Positions 41,953 to 49,980 of a stretch of 64,000 bases of DNA are shown piece after piece. Each line of letters begins with the position of its first letter. Positions within the stretch are counted from its first letter, which is position 1. A program made the position numbers and the translations under genes. The notes under the pieces were generated by a model. It saw nothing but the letters and a program-made list of their open reading frames with translations, did not search any database and was not told the origin of the DNA. The DNA comes from Thermatribacter sp048814795 (GTDB taxonomy: Bacteria; Atribacterota; Atribacteria; Atribacterales; Thermatribacteraceae), in the NCBI GenBank assembly GCA_048814795.1, contig CP184673.1, forward strand, positions 1,116,001 through 1,180,000, written 5' to 3'.

Positions 41953-43344
41953 ATGATAGATGAATATTTGACTCCTGAAGAGATTGTTAAGGAACTTGAC
42001 AAATACATCGTGGGGCAGGAAGCCGCCAAAAAAAGTGTGGCTATTGCTTTACGTAATCGGATAAGACGCCGCAAGCTTCCTCCCGATATTGCTGAAGAGA
42101 TTACCCCTAAAAACATTATAATGATTGGTCCGACCGGTGTTGGCAAAACCGAGATTGCTCGTCGCATTGCTCGATTGACAGCTGCTCCCTTTATCAAGGT
42201 TGAAGCTACCAAGTTCACGGAAGTTGGTTACGTAGGCAAGGATGTAGAATCTATCATTCGAGACCTGGTTGAACTTGCAATTAGAATGGTCAAAAGTGAA
42301 CGCATTCAAAATCAGGAGAAAAGGATACAGGAATTGGTGGAAGAAAGGATTCTTGATGCTCTGCTTTCTAAGAGTGGCAGTGAAATTTATTTTGATGAGG
42401 AGGAAGCTTCTTCAAAGTCACCGCAGGTGGACGTGGTGTGGCCAACAGCTTCATCATCTTTGCAACGTACCAGGGAAAAGCTCAGAGAAAAACTCCGCAG
42501 GGGAGAGCTTGATGAGAGAATCATAGAGATAGAAGTAGAAGAAAGTTCTTCCCCAGTGGAAGTAATCGCTTCCTCGGGAGTGGAGATGCTGGGTATAGAT
42601 CTCAGAGAAATGTTTGGCAGCATGTTTCCTCCTCGCAAAAAGAGAAAAAGAGTAAAGGTTAAAGATGCTAAAGATATTCTTTTTAACCAGGAAGCTCAAA
42701 GGCTGATTGATATGGAAGAAGTAACTGCAGAGGCGATACGTCGCGTGGAGGAAAGCGGTATTGTTTTTATTGATGAAATTGACAAAATTGCTTCTCCTTC
42801 TGGTCGTGATGCTCATGGCCCTGACGTTTCTCGGGGTGGAGTGCAGAGAGATCTTTTGCCCATTGTGGAAGGGTCAACAGTGCTTACCAAGCACGGTCCG
42901 GTCAGGACCAACCATATCCTGTTCATCGCAGCTGGTGCATTTTCTCAGGCTAAACCCTCGGATCTTTTGCCCGAACTCCAGGGAAGATTTCCTATCAGGG
43001 TGGAGCTTTCACCCCTTTCTGAGGACGACCTCTATCGTATACTGATAGAGCCTTACAATTCTCTGGTCAAACAGTACAAAGCCTTGCTTGCCACTGAGGA
43101 AGTGGAACTTGAATTTACCGAGGAGGCTCTTCGTGAAATAGCAGCCATATCTTATCGCCTGAACCAGAAAATGGAAAATATTGGTGCAAGAAGATTGCAC
43201 ACCGTTATGGAACGGTTGTTGCAGGAAGTCTCCTTTAATGCTCCTCGTCTTAAGGGGCAACGCTTTGTTGTTGACAAGGACTATGTGATTTCACAGCTTG
43301 AAGACATATTGGAGGACGAGGATGTGGCTCGTTATATACTTTAG
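41953..43344 (+). CDS. hslU: ATP-dependent protease ATPase subunit HslU
   Basis: AAA+ unfoldase (ClpY), 463 residues. Walker A GPTGVGKTEIARRIA near residue 59, with the pore motif GYVGKDVESIIRDL. An inserted I-domain of charged helices lies at about 110-250. Walker B is GIVFIDEIDKIAS, sensor and arginine-finger segment ELQGRFPIRVELSPL, and the C-terminal EDVARYIL tail that docks into HslV. ATG with GAGGAGGTC 5 bp upstream. It is followed by the longest intergenic gap in the window. Confidence 0.97.
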   Translation: MIDEYLTPEEIVKELDKYIVGQEAAKKSVAIALRNRIRRRKLPPDIAEEITPKNIIMIGPTGVGKTEIARRIARLTAAPFIKVEATKFTEVGYVGKDVESIIRDLVELAIRMVKSERIQNQEKRIQELVEERILDALLSKSGSEIYFDEEEASSKSPQVDVVWPTASSSLQRTREKLREKLRRGELDERIIEIEVEESSSPVEVIASSGVEMLGIDLREMFGSMFPPRKKRKRVKVKDAKDILFNQEAQRLIDMEEVTAEAIRRVEESGIVFIDEIDKIASPSGRDAHGPDVSRGGVQRDLLPIVEGSTVLTKHGPVRTNHILFIAAGAFSQAKPSDLLPELQGRFPIRVELSPLSEDDLYRILIEPYNSLVKQYKALLATEEVELEFTEEALREIAAISYRLNQKMENIGARRLHTVMERLLQEVSFNAPRLKGQRFVVDKDYVISQLEDILEDEDVARYIL

Positions 43345-43357
43345 CTGCTGTAAATTG

Positions 43358-43387
43358 TTGCAAACTTTTCCTCACCCGTGATATACT
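43358..43387 (+). promoter_or_regulatory. Sigma-70 type promoter of the rpsB operon
   Basis: TTGCAA at 43358-43363 and TATACT at 43382-43387 are separated by 18 bp. They match consensus at 4 and 5 of 6 positions. Transcription would start near 43394 and give a leader of about 100 nt before rpsB. It lies in a 152-bp gap between hslU and rpsB, the natural boundary of the translation operon. Confidence 0.7.
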
Positions 43388-43397
43388 TACCAGAGCT

Positions 43398-43496
43398 GTT
43401 TTAGAACCAAAACGCTTGTGGAGCGTGAACCGGTGTTCTCCAGTTTTGGAGAATGAGTTTGCTCCACAGAGGAAGAACCGGAAGGAGGTATATTCA
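43398..43496 (+). promoter_or_regulatory. Structured rpsB mRNA leader with alternative pairings
   Basis: Three helices can be drawn. (a) GTTTT/AAAAC at 43398-43402 and 43409-43413. (b) TGTGGAGC at 43417-43424 with GCTCCACA at 43461-43468. (c) nested inside b, TTCTCCA at 43436-43442 with TGGAGAA at 43447-43453, loop GTTT. A competing helix pairs 43430-43439 (CCGGTgTTCT, one bulged G) with AGAACCGG at 43474-43481, directly before the Shine-Dalgarno AAGGAGGT at 43482-43489; it cannot form together with helix c. This resembles ribosomal-protein leaders that bind their own product, here S2, but no known motif is claimed. Confidence 0.6.
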
Positions 43497-44369
43497 GTGA
43501 TTGTTACTATGAAGCAACTTCTTGAGGCTGGTGTTCATTTTGGACATCAGACTCGCCGCTGGAACCCCAAGATGAAGCCTTATATTTTCACCGAACGCAA
43601 CAATATTTACATCATCGACCTTCAAAAAACGGTAAAGCTTACTGAAGAAGCTTATGAGTTTGTACGGGATTTGGCTAAGGAAGGCGGAATAGTGCTTTTT
43701 GTAGGCACCAAAAAACAGGCGCAGGAGTCTATCCAGCAGGAAGCCACTCGCTGTGGCATGTTTTATGTTAATCAGCGCTGGTTGGGTGGAATGTTGACCA
43801 ATTTTAAAACCATACGTCGCAGCATAGAAAGGCTTAAAAGATTTGAAGCCATGGAAGAACAGGGCATTATGGATCGCTTGCCCAAAAAGGAAGTTATGCG
43901 CATCAGAAAGCGCAAGGCACGTCTTGAAAAGTATCTGAGTGGTATTAAAAATATGGAAAGACTTCCTGACTGCGTTTTTATTGTTGACCCTCGTAGAGAA
44001 AGAAACGCGGTTCTTGAAGCTCGCAGGATGGGTATACCCATAGTGGCTATCGTGGATACCAATTGCGATCCTGACGAGATTGATTACGTAATTCCTGGCA
44101 ATGACGATGCTATCCGGGCTATCCGTCTTTTTGCTTCTATCATTGCTGACGCAGTGCTTGAGGGGCGGCGTTTAGCTCAGGAAGGCAAAGAGGAAATCCC
44201 GCCGGTGGGTGAAGTTGCAGAGACCGAGGAAGTTGCTCAGGAAGGTTTTACTGAGGAGGAAATTCCTGTCTCCGAGGAGCCGCTGGATATCCTTGAGGAG
44301 CTTCAAGAGGAAGAATTTGAAGAAATTGGAGAGGATGAAAAGGAAATAAATAGTGAGGAGGATAGATGA
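43497..44369 (+). CDS. rpsB: 30S ribosomal protein S2
   Basis: S2 of 290 residues. Core signatures: MKQLLEAGVHFGHQTRRWNPKM, IYIIDLQKTV, FVGTKKQAQESI, YVNQRWLGGMLTNFKTI, and IPIVAIVDTNCDPDEIDYVIPGNDDA. After the core (about residue 230) an extra Glu-rich tail of roughly 55 residues runs to the stop. GTG at 43497 is the start, 7 bp after GGAGGT (43484-43489); a downstream ATG at 43509 is too far. Heads the rpsB-tsf-pyrH-frr operon. Confidence 0.96.
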   Translation: MIVTMKQLLEAGVHFGHQTRRWNPKMKPYIFTERNNIYIIDLQKTVKLTEEAYEFVRDLAKEGGIVLFVGTKKQAQESIQQEATRCGMFYVNQRWLGGMLTNFKTIRRSIERLKRFEAMEEQGIMDRLPKKEVMRIRKRKARLEKYLSGIKNMERLPDCVFIVDPRRERNAVLEARRMGIPIVAIVDTNCDPDEIDYVIPGNDDAIRAIRLFASIIADAVLEGRRLAQEGKEEIPPVGEVAETEEVAQEGFTEEEIPVSEEPLDILEELQEEEFEEIGEDEKEINSEEDR

Positions 44370-44977
44370 TGGCTGAAGTAGGAGCGAAAGAAGTTTACGA
44401 ACTTCGTAAACGCACCGGAGCGGGGGTGATGGACTGCAAAAAGGCCCTGCAGGAAGCTGGTGGAGATATCGAGAAGGCTTGCGATATTCTGCGCAAGAAG
44501 GGGATAGAAACTGCGGCCAAAAAGCAGAGCCGCGCAGCCAAAGAAGGGCTGATTGGTTCTTACGTGCATACTGATGGTAAAATTGGTGTGCTGGTGGAAG
44601 TAAATTGTGAAACGGATTTCGTGGCCCGCACTGAAGAATTCCAGAAGCTGGTCAAAGAGCTTACTCTTCAAATTGCTGCTCAGGCTCCACGCTGGATTGC
44701 CCCTGAAGATGTTCCTGAGGAAATAAAGAGCCAGGAGGAAAGCATTTACTGGGAGCAGCTTAAGGATAGCAATAAACCAGATCATGTTAAACAAAAAATA
44801 GTGGAAGGCAAGATGAAAAAGTTCTATGAGGAGAATTGTCTTTTAGAACAGGAATACATTAGAGACCCGGACAAAAGGGTTAAAGACCTGGTAGTTGAAG
44901 CGATAGCCAGATTGGGTGAAAATATAGTGGTCAAAAGGTTTGTTCGCTTCAAGCTGGGTGAAGAGGATGAGCAGTGA
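44369..44977 (+). CDS. tsf: Translation elongation factor Ts
   Basis: Guanine nucleotide exchange factor for EF-Tu, 202 residues, the short form seen in Thermus and some other phyla. The UBA-like N-terminus VYELRKRTGAGVMDCKKALQ and the KKQSRAAKEGLIGSYVH and VNCETDFVARTEEFQ signatures are present. Only one full core subdomain fits this length. The second of two tandem ATGs (44369) is chosen, 6 bp after GAGGAGGA; the rpsB stop overlaps as TGATG. Confidence 0.96.
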   Translation: MAEVGAKEVYELRKRTGAGVMDCKKALQEAGGDIEKACDILRKKGIETAAKKQSRAAKEGLIGSYVHTDGKIGVLVEVNCETDFVARTEEFQKLVKELTLQIAAQAPRWIAPEDVPEEIKSQEESIYWEQLKDSNKPDHVKQKIVEGKMKKFYEENCLLEQEYIRDPDKRVKDLVVEAIARLGENIVVKRFVRFKLGEEDEQ

Positions 44978-45713
44978 CTCTTCATTGCGCTTTAAGAGGA
45001 TTCTTCTAAAGCTTTCTGGAGAAGCTCTGGCTGGATCTCTTTCCTGGGGTATTGATGTTCAGTTTCTCGATTACCTCAGTGAAGAGGTCATTAAGGTGAG
45101 AAACCTGGGAGTAGAAATTGCCATAGTAGTGGGTGGGGGCAACATATTTAGAGGACGCTCTGCGGACAAAGACGGTATCAGCAGGGTAACTGCTGATTAC
45201 ATGGGTATGCTGGCCACGGTGATTAATGCTCTTGCTTTTCAGGATTTCCTGGAGAGCAAGGGCGTCCCTACCCGGGTTCAGACAGCGATCGAGATGCGGG
45301 CTATAGCTGAACCCTATATTAGAAGGCGGGCTATTCGGCATCTTGAAAAAGGGAGAATCGTTATTTTTGCGGCAGGCACTGGCAATCCTTATTTTTCTAC
45401 AGATACAGCAGCTGCTTTGCGAGCGGCTGAGATCCGGGCAGAAGCGGTTTTAAAAGCCACAAAGGTAGATGGTATTTATGAAGAAGATCCCCTTTTACAC
45501 AAAGATGCGGTAAAGTTTGAAAAGTTAAAGTATCTGGATCTTCTCAATAAAGGCCTTAAGGTCATGGATTCCACCGCAGTTTCATTATGTATGGAAAATA
45601 ATATTCCTATTATAGTGTTTAGTATTGTTGAGCCAGACAGTCTGGTCAAAGTAGTTACTGGACATCAAATTGGAACTTTTGTTGGGAGGGAGGAAGATGC
45701 TCGACAAAGTTAA
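44967..45713 (+). CDS. pyrH: UMP kinase
   Basis: Hexameric bacterial UMP kinase of the amino-acid kinase fold, 248 residues. Motifs: RILLKLSGEALAG, VVGGGNIFRG, TADYMGMLATVINALAFQ, FAAGTGNPYFSTDTAAALRA with the phosphate-binding GTGNP, and TKVDGIYEEDP. The ATG at 44967 lies inside the end of tsf. It controls pyrimidine nucleotide flow and sits in its usual place between tsf and frr. Confidence 0.96.
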   Translation: MSSDSSLRFKRILLKLSGEALAGSLSWGIDVQFLDYLSEEVIKVRNLGVEIAIVVGGGNIFRGRSADKDGISRVTADYMGMLATVINALAFQDFLESKGVPTRVQTAIEMRAIAEPYIRRRAIRHLEKGRIVIFAAGTGNPYFSTDTAAALRAAEIRAEAVLKATKVDGIYEEDPLLHKDAVKFEKLKYLDLLNKGLKVMDSTAVSLCMENNIPIIVFSIVEPDSLVKVVTGHQIGTFVGREEDARQS

Positions 45714-46263
45714 AGAGTTATTAAAGGACATTAAAAAAAGGATGAAGCAAGCAGTGAGTGTAGCTCAGGAGGAGCTTTCCCATGTTAAGACTGGTCGGGC
45801 CTCTCCGGCACTGGTAGAAAATGTCCAGGTTGAGTACTATGGTACCTCTGTAGAGTTGAAACAGATTGCATCCATTACCACCCCCGATGCTCGCACCATA
45901 CTTATCCAGCCCTGGGACAAGGCTTCCCTGAAGGCGATTGAAAAAGCAATATGGAAATCGGAGTTAGGTTTTAACCCTGCAGTTGATTCTGATGTGATAA
46001 GAGTTGCAGTTCCTCCGCTTACCGAAGAGCGGAGAAGAGAAATAGCTAAACTGGCTAAAAAGATAGCCGAGGATGCGAAAGTGGCTATACGCAATTTGCG
46101 TAGAGAGGCTAACGAAGAGATACGTAAGCTCGAAAAAGCAGGTGAAATATCCGAGGACGAAAGCAAACATGCCCAGGCTGAGGTTCAAAAACTCACCGAT
46201 GAGCACATTAATGAGATAGAAGGATTATGGGAGCGTAAAGAGAAGGAAATAATGGAACTATGA
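45697..46263 (+). CDS. frr: Ribosome recycling factor
   Basis: tRNA-mimic protein that splits post-termination ribosomes with EF-G, 188 residues. Conserved parts: HVKTGRASPALVENVQVEYYG, ASITTPDARTILIQPWDK, NPAVDSDVIRVAVPPLTEERR. The C-terminal helix reads KLTDEHINEIEGLWERKEKEIMEL. ATG at 45697 follows GGGAGGGAGG; the upstream part of the frame lies in pyrH. Confidence 0.97.
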   Translation: MLDKVKELLKDIKKRMKQAVSVAQEELSHVKTGRASPALVENVQVEYYGTSVELKQIASITTPDARTILIQPWDKASLKAIEKAIWKSELGFNPAVDSDVIRVAVPPLTEERRREIAKLAKKIAEDAKVAIRNLRREANEEIRKLEKAGEISEDESKHAQAEVQKLTDEHINEIEGLWERKEKEIMEL

Positions 46264-46958
46264 ACAGGGGAGAGTTAAAACATATTGCCATAATTATGGA
46301 TGGAAACGGCAGATGGGCAGAGAGGAGAGGGCTTCCCCGGGTAGAGGGTCATCGCAAGGGAGTGGAAGTCATTCGAGATATTGTGGCCAAAAGTTCTGAA
46401 GAAAAACTGATTTCTCTGACACTCTATTCTTTTTCTACCGAAAATTGGCGAAGACCAATTGGCGAAGTCCAGGCTTTGTTAAGGCTTTTTGAAGAGAGTA
46501 TTGACCGATATGGTCCAGAGCTTAAAGAAAAGGGAGTTAAGGTGATCTTCATCGGTCGCAGGGAAGGTCTTCCGGAGAATCTGGTTTCAAGAATGGTCCA
46601 GCTTGAGGAAGATACTGCTTCCAACACTGGTCTCAGACTGAATATTGCTCTCAACTACGGAGGGCGCGATGAGATTTTGCGAGCTTTTCAAAAATGGTTT
46701 GCAGTGTACAGGGGTGATTTTGAATTTCTCAGAGAAGAAGTTTTTTCCCGTTTTCTGGACATCTCGGGTCAACCGGATCCCGATCTGGTAATTCGCACTG
46801 GGGGGGAACAAAGGCTGAGCAATTTTTTGCTGTGGCAGGCGGCTTATGCTGAGTTGTGGTTTACTCCCACTTTATGGCCCGATTTTACACCAGAAGAGCT
46901 CGAAGTGGCTATGGGTGATTTTTCTAAGAGGAAGAGAAAATTTGGGGGGATTTGCTGA
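46260..46958 (+). CDS. uppS: Undecaprenyl diphosphate synthase (cis-prenyltransferase)
   Basis: Makes the C55 lipid carrier for peptidoglycan from FPP and IPP, 232 residues. Motifs: IAIIMDGNGRWAERRGLPR with catalytic Asp, GHRKGVEVIRDIV, LTLYSFSTENWRRP, LNIALNYGGRDEI, DPDLVIRTGGEQRLSNFLLW. ATG overlaps the frr stop. FPP would come from the prenyl synthase at 18.7 kb. Confidence 0.97.
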   Translation: MNRGELKHIAIIMDGNGRWAERRGLPRVEGHRKGVEVIRDIVAKSSEEKLISLTLYSFSTENWRRPIGEVQALLRLFEESIDRYGPELKEKGVKVIFIGRREGLPENLVSRMVQLEEDTASNTGLRLNIALNYGGRDEILRAFQKWFAVYRGDFEFLREEVFSRFLDISGQPDPDLVIRTGGEQRLSNFLLWQAAYAELWFTPTLWPDFTPEELEVAMGDFSKRKRKFGGIC

Positions 46959-46972
46959 AAGAAGCCATTTCT

Positions 46973-47779
46973 ATGGAGAAAAGCGAGCTAAGACAACGAA
47001 CATTGAGTATAGTAGCCACGATTCCTCTTTTTCTGGTTCTGGTTCTTTTCAGTAAATGGAGTTTTATTTTCCTTTTTTGGGCGCTTTCGCTCCTGGCTAT
47101 ACAAGAATTCTCAAGGATGGTTTTTATAGAGAAAGAAAGAATTTTTGCTCTGATTCTTTTTGTTTTTTCTTCCTTCCTGGTTTATGGAAAATTTTTTTTT
47201 GAAATCGCAAATATTAGTCATTTCCTGATTGCTGGTTGGTACGGAGTATTTACGGCTTTAATTTGCTGGGGCATGAGCGATTTATCTCGGCTCCTGGAGA
47301 GAGTGGGGTTCTTCTTGTTTGGCGTTTTCTATTGTTTTTTGCTGCCGCTTTTCTGGGTCAGGGCAGGTGTAGAGTGGAGCAGACTAACCATAGTAGGGTT
47401 TGCTCTGGTGGTATGGTTGAACGATGTCGGGGCTTATCTTTTTGGAAAGAAATGGGGGAAACACAAGGTGATTCCCCGCTTGAGTCCGGGCAAGAGCTGG
47501 GAAGGTTTTTGGGGAGGCTTGCTTTGTGCTGCACTGGGGGCTTATTTTATAGGTAGGTTTTCTTTATGGCCTTTTTCGGGAGCTATTAGCTGGTGGTTTG
47601 GTCTGGCTCTGGGTAGTGTGGCTTTCTTAGGAGACCTTTTTGAGTCTGGTCTCAAACGTCGCTCGGGTTTGAAAGATTCGGGAGTTTTTCTGCCCGGCCA
47701 CGGGGGTTTGCTGGACCGTTTTGATTCCTTTTTTATGGTTGGACCTTTAGTATATCTCTTTTGTACGATTTGGGGGTAG
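46973..47779 (+). CDS. cdsA: Phosphatidate cytidylyltransferase
   Basis: Polytopic membrane enzyme making CDP-diacylglycerol, 268 residues with about seven or eight hydrophobic segments. The CDS signature is complete: SGLKRRSGLKDSGVFLPGHG followed by GLLDRFDS, with the metal-binding Asp residues. DVGAYLFGKKWGKHK and SPGKSWEG match the conserved middle. ATG at 46973 is taken. TTG at 46952, just after GGGGGGA, is an alternative that would add seven residues and overlap uppS. Confidence 0.93.
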   Translation: MEKSELRQRTLSIVATIPLFLVLVLFSKWSFIFLFWALSLLAIQEFSRMVFIEKERIFALILFVFSSFLVYGKFFFEIANISHFLIAGWYGVFTALICWGMSDLSRLLERVGFFLFGVFYCFLLPLFWVRAGVEWSRLTIVGFALVVWLNDVGAYLFGKKWGKHKVIPRLSPGKSWEGFWGGLLCAALGAYFIGRFSLWPFSGAISWWFGLALGSVAFLGDLFESGLKRRSGLKDSGVFLPGHGGLLDRFDSFFMVGPLVYLFCTIWG

Positions 47780-47785
47780 AGGGTT

Positions 47786-48934
47786 TTGAGAATCGCTGTT
47801 CTGGGATCTACTGGATTTTTGGGCGCTCAAATTTTGGAGGTGCTCTCTGAATACCCTGATAGCTTCAAAATTTGCCTTATAAGCGGTTTTAAGAACTATC
47901 AGAAACTGAAAGAGCAGATTGATAAATATTGTCCTGATTATGCTTTTATTAAGGGAATGGCAGAGAAAAAAATTGGCAATACTGTTTTGTTATCTGAGAA
48001 CGGGTTGCGAGAAGTCCTTTTCTCTTCAGAAATAGACGGGGTTTTTATGGCTTCGGCTGGTTTGGACTTCCTGGATATTTTCGCAGGTTTACTGAGTTTT
48101 TCTAAACCCCTTTGGGTAGCCAGTAAAGAGTTAATGATAATTTCTGGTGAGGTTTTGAAGGACAAAGTTTCGATTTTTTCTAACCGAAATTTAATACCCC
48201 TGGACAGCGAACATTATGCGTTGTGGAGTCTTTACAGAGGTTTGCAAGATCCCGGGCAGGTGGAAAAAGTTTATTTGACTGCTTCTGGGGGACCTTTTTA
48301 CGAATGGCGAGGAAGCTTTGAGGATATAACTCCCGAAATGACCCTGGCTCATCCCAACTGGAAAATGGGTGAGAAGATTACCGTTGATTCGGCTACCCTG
48401 GTTAATAAAGGACTGGAGGTAATAGAGGCTTGCTATTTATTCGAACTCGCTTCTCATCAGATTGATGTTTTTGTGCAGCGTGAGAGTTATATTCATGCTG
48501 GGCTCAGGTTGCAGAGTGGCATATATCATATGGTAATGTTTCCTCCCGATATGAGAAAGGTTGTCAGAGCTTCGTTGTATCCTTTTTTGGGGAGGAAGTT
48601 CACCCCAGTTTCGAATCTTTTTGCAGAAGAGCTGGGCGGGGTTCACACGCTTAGTTTTGACTATCCGGTTTCTGAACGCTTTCAGGGTTTTTACCTGGCA
48701 CTTGAGGTGGCCAGACGAAAGGGGGGGTATCCAGCTTTCTTCTGTGGTGCTGACCAGGCCTGTGTTGAAGCTTTTCTTGCCCGTAGATTGTCCTTTGGAG
48801 AGATAGCGGTGGTGCTTGAGGAATGCTTGCAGACCGAAGTTTCTGATCCTTCCAATCTGGAAGAGGCTCTTGAAATTTATTGGAAGGGTTACCGTCTGGC
48901 TAAAGAACGTATTGTGGTGCGGGGGCGTTCTTAA
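47786..48934 (+). CDS. dxr: 1-Deoxy-D-xylulose 5-phosphate reductoisomerase (divergent)
   Basis: First committed MEP-pathway enzyme, 382 residues. The NADPH loop is AVLGSTGFLGAQ (usually GSTGSIG), the metal ligands lie in PLDSEH and VDSATLVNKGLEVIEA, and TASGGPF and LAHPNWKMGEKI cover the flexible loop. Several normally fixed parts differ: ASKE for ANKE, QRESYIHAG for HPQSxxHSM, and FCGADQACVEAF for LNAANEVAVxAF. Core catalytic residues remain, so I expect an active enzyme. TTG start with GGGGGTAGAGGG upstream. Standard place between cdsA and rseP. Confidence 0.9.
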   Translation: MRIAVLGSTGFLGAQILEVLSEYPDSFKICLISGFKNYQKLKEQIDKYCPDYAFIKGMAEKKIGNTVLLSENGLREVLFSSEIDGVFMASAGLDFLDIFAGLLSFSKPLWVASKELMIISGEVLKDKVSIFSNRNLIPLDSEHYALWSLYRGLQDPGQVEKVYLTASGGPFYEWRGSFEDITPEMTLAHPNWKMGEKITVDSATLVNKGLEVIEACYLFELASHQIDVFVQRESYIHAGLRLQSGIYHMVMFPPDMRKVVRASLYPFLGRKFTPVSNLFAEELGGVHTLSFDYPVSERFQGFYLALEVARRKGGYPAFFCGADQACVEAFLARRLSFGEIAVVLEECLQTEVSDPSNLEEALEIYWKGYRLAKERIVVRGRS

Positions 48935-49980
48935 TGTTGAGTTTTTTGGCTTTCATTTTTGTTATCGGTCTTTTAGTAACTTTTCATGAGTTTGGACATT
49001 TTATTTTCGCCCGCCTTTTCGGTATTAAGGTGTTCAGTTTTTCCATTGGTTACGGGCCACCCATTTTTTCTTACCGTGGCAGGGAAACCGAGTTCTCAAT
49101 AAGGCTGCTTCCTCTGGGTGGTTTTGTGAAGATGGCCGGTATGGAAGGAAACCTTATCGAGGGATATGAAGAAGCCCAGGTACCGCAAACACAACGCTTT
49201 GACGGTAAACCAATGTGGCAAAGAAGCCTGGTGGTGCTTGCTGGGCCTTTAATGAACATAGTTCTCTCTATATTGCTGGTATTTATTGTTTTTCTGGTGA
49301 TAGGCGTTCCTGCGCAGGAGCTTAGGGTTATAGAAGTCATTCCTGGTGGTCCTGCTGATAGAGCCGGCTTGCAGGCGGGAGATGTAGTGCTTCAGGTGAA
49401 CGGTGAGACTATGGATCTGGAAAGGTTTGTTTCTTTCCTTTCTCAAAGCGCAGGAAAAAAGGTGGAATTGACCATCCAGCGCGGGGGTAAGACAGAACGG
49501 ATAGTTGTTGTTCCAGAGTGGGACGAGGAAGAGGGAAGAGCTCTGGTGCGGGCTGTTTTCGGCATTAATAATCGTCGGGTTAATCCCGTGCTGGCTTTGG
49601 GGAAGAGTGCCTATACTGTGATAAACTGGTTTTTGTTGAGCATAGTGGGTCTTCTTTACACCTTGCTGGGCAGGTTGCCCCTGGAACTGACAGGTCCTTT
49701 GGGGATTGCTCAGATGGCTGGTCAGGCAGCGAGTCTGGGTTTTTTGAACCTGTTGATGTTTTCGGCTATCATCAGCGTTTTCTTGGCTATCTTTAATTTG
49801 CTCCCCATACCCTTACTTGATGGTGGCCATTTGCTAATTTTTCTGGTTGAGAAAGTGCGTGGTAAACCCCTGGAACAGGAAAAGATAGGATTTATTTATC
49901 TTGTCGGAATTATTTTCATCTTTCTTTTAGCTATTTTTGTTACTTATCAGGATGTCATGAGGATTCTGGTGGGTGACTGA
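48934..49980 (+). CDS. rseP: RIP metalloprotease RseP (site-2 protease, M50)
   Basis: Intramembrane zinc protease of 348 residues. Zinc motif HEFGH in VTFHEFGHFIFARLFG on the first membrane helix, third ligand in NLLPIPLLDGGHLLIF on a later one. One PDZ domain (VIEVIPGGPADRAGLQAGDVV) lies between them. In the family it cleaves anti-sigma factors or signal peptide remnants. ATG overlaps the dxr stop. Confidence 0.96.
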   Translation: MLSFLAFIFVIGLLVTFHEFGHFIFARLFGIKVFSFSIGYGPPIFSYRGRETEFSIRLLPLGGFVKMAGMEGNLIEGYEEAQVPQTQRFDGKPMWQRSLVVLAGPLMNIVLSILLVFIVFLVIGVPAQELRVIEVIPGGPADRAGLQAGDVVLQVNGETMDLERFVSFLSQSAGKKVELTIQRGGKTERIVVVPEWDEEEGRALVRAVFGINNRRVNPVLALGKSAYTVINWFLLSIVGLLYTLLGRLPLELTGPLGIAQMAGQAASLGFLNLLMFSAIISVFLAIFNLLPIPLLDGGHLLIFLVEKVRGKPLEQEKIGFIYLVGIIFIFLLAIFVTYQDVMRILVGD

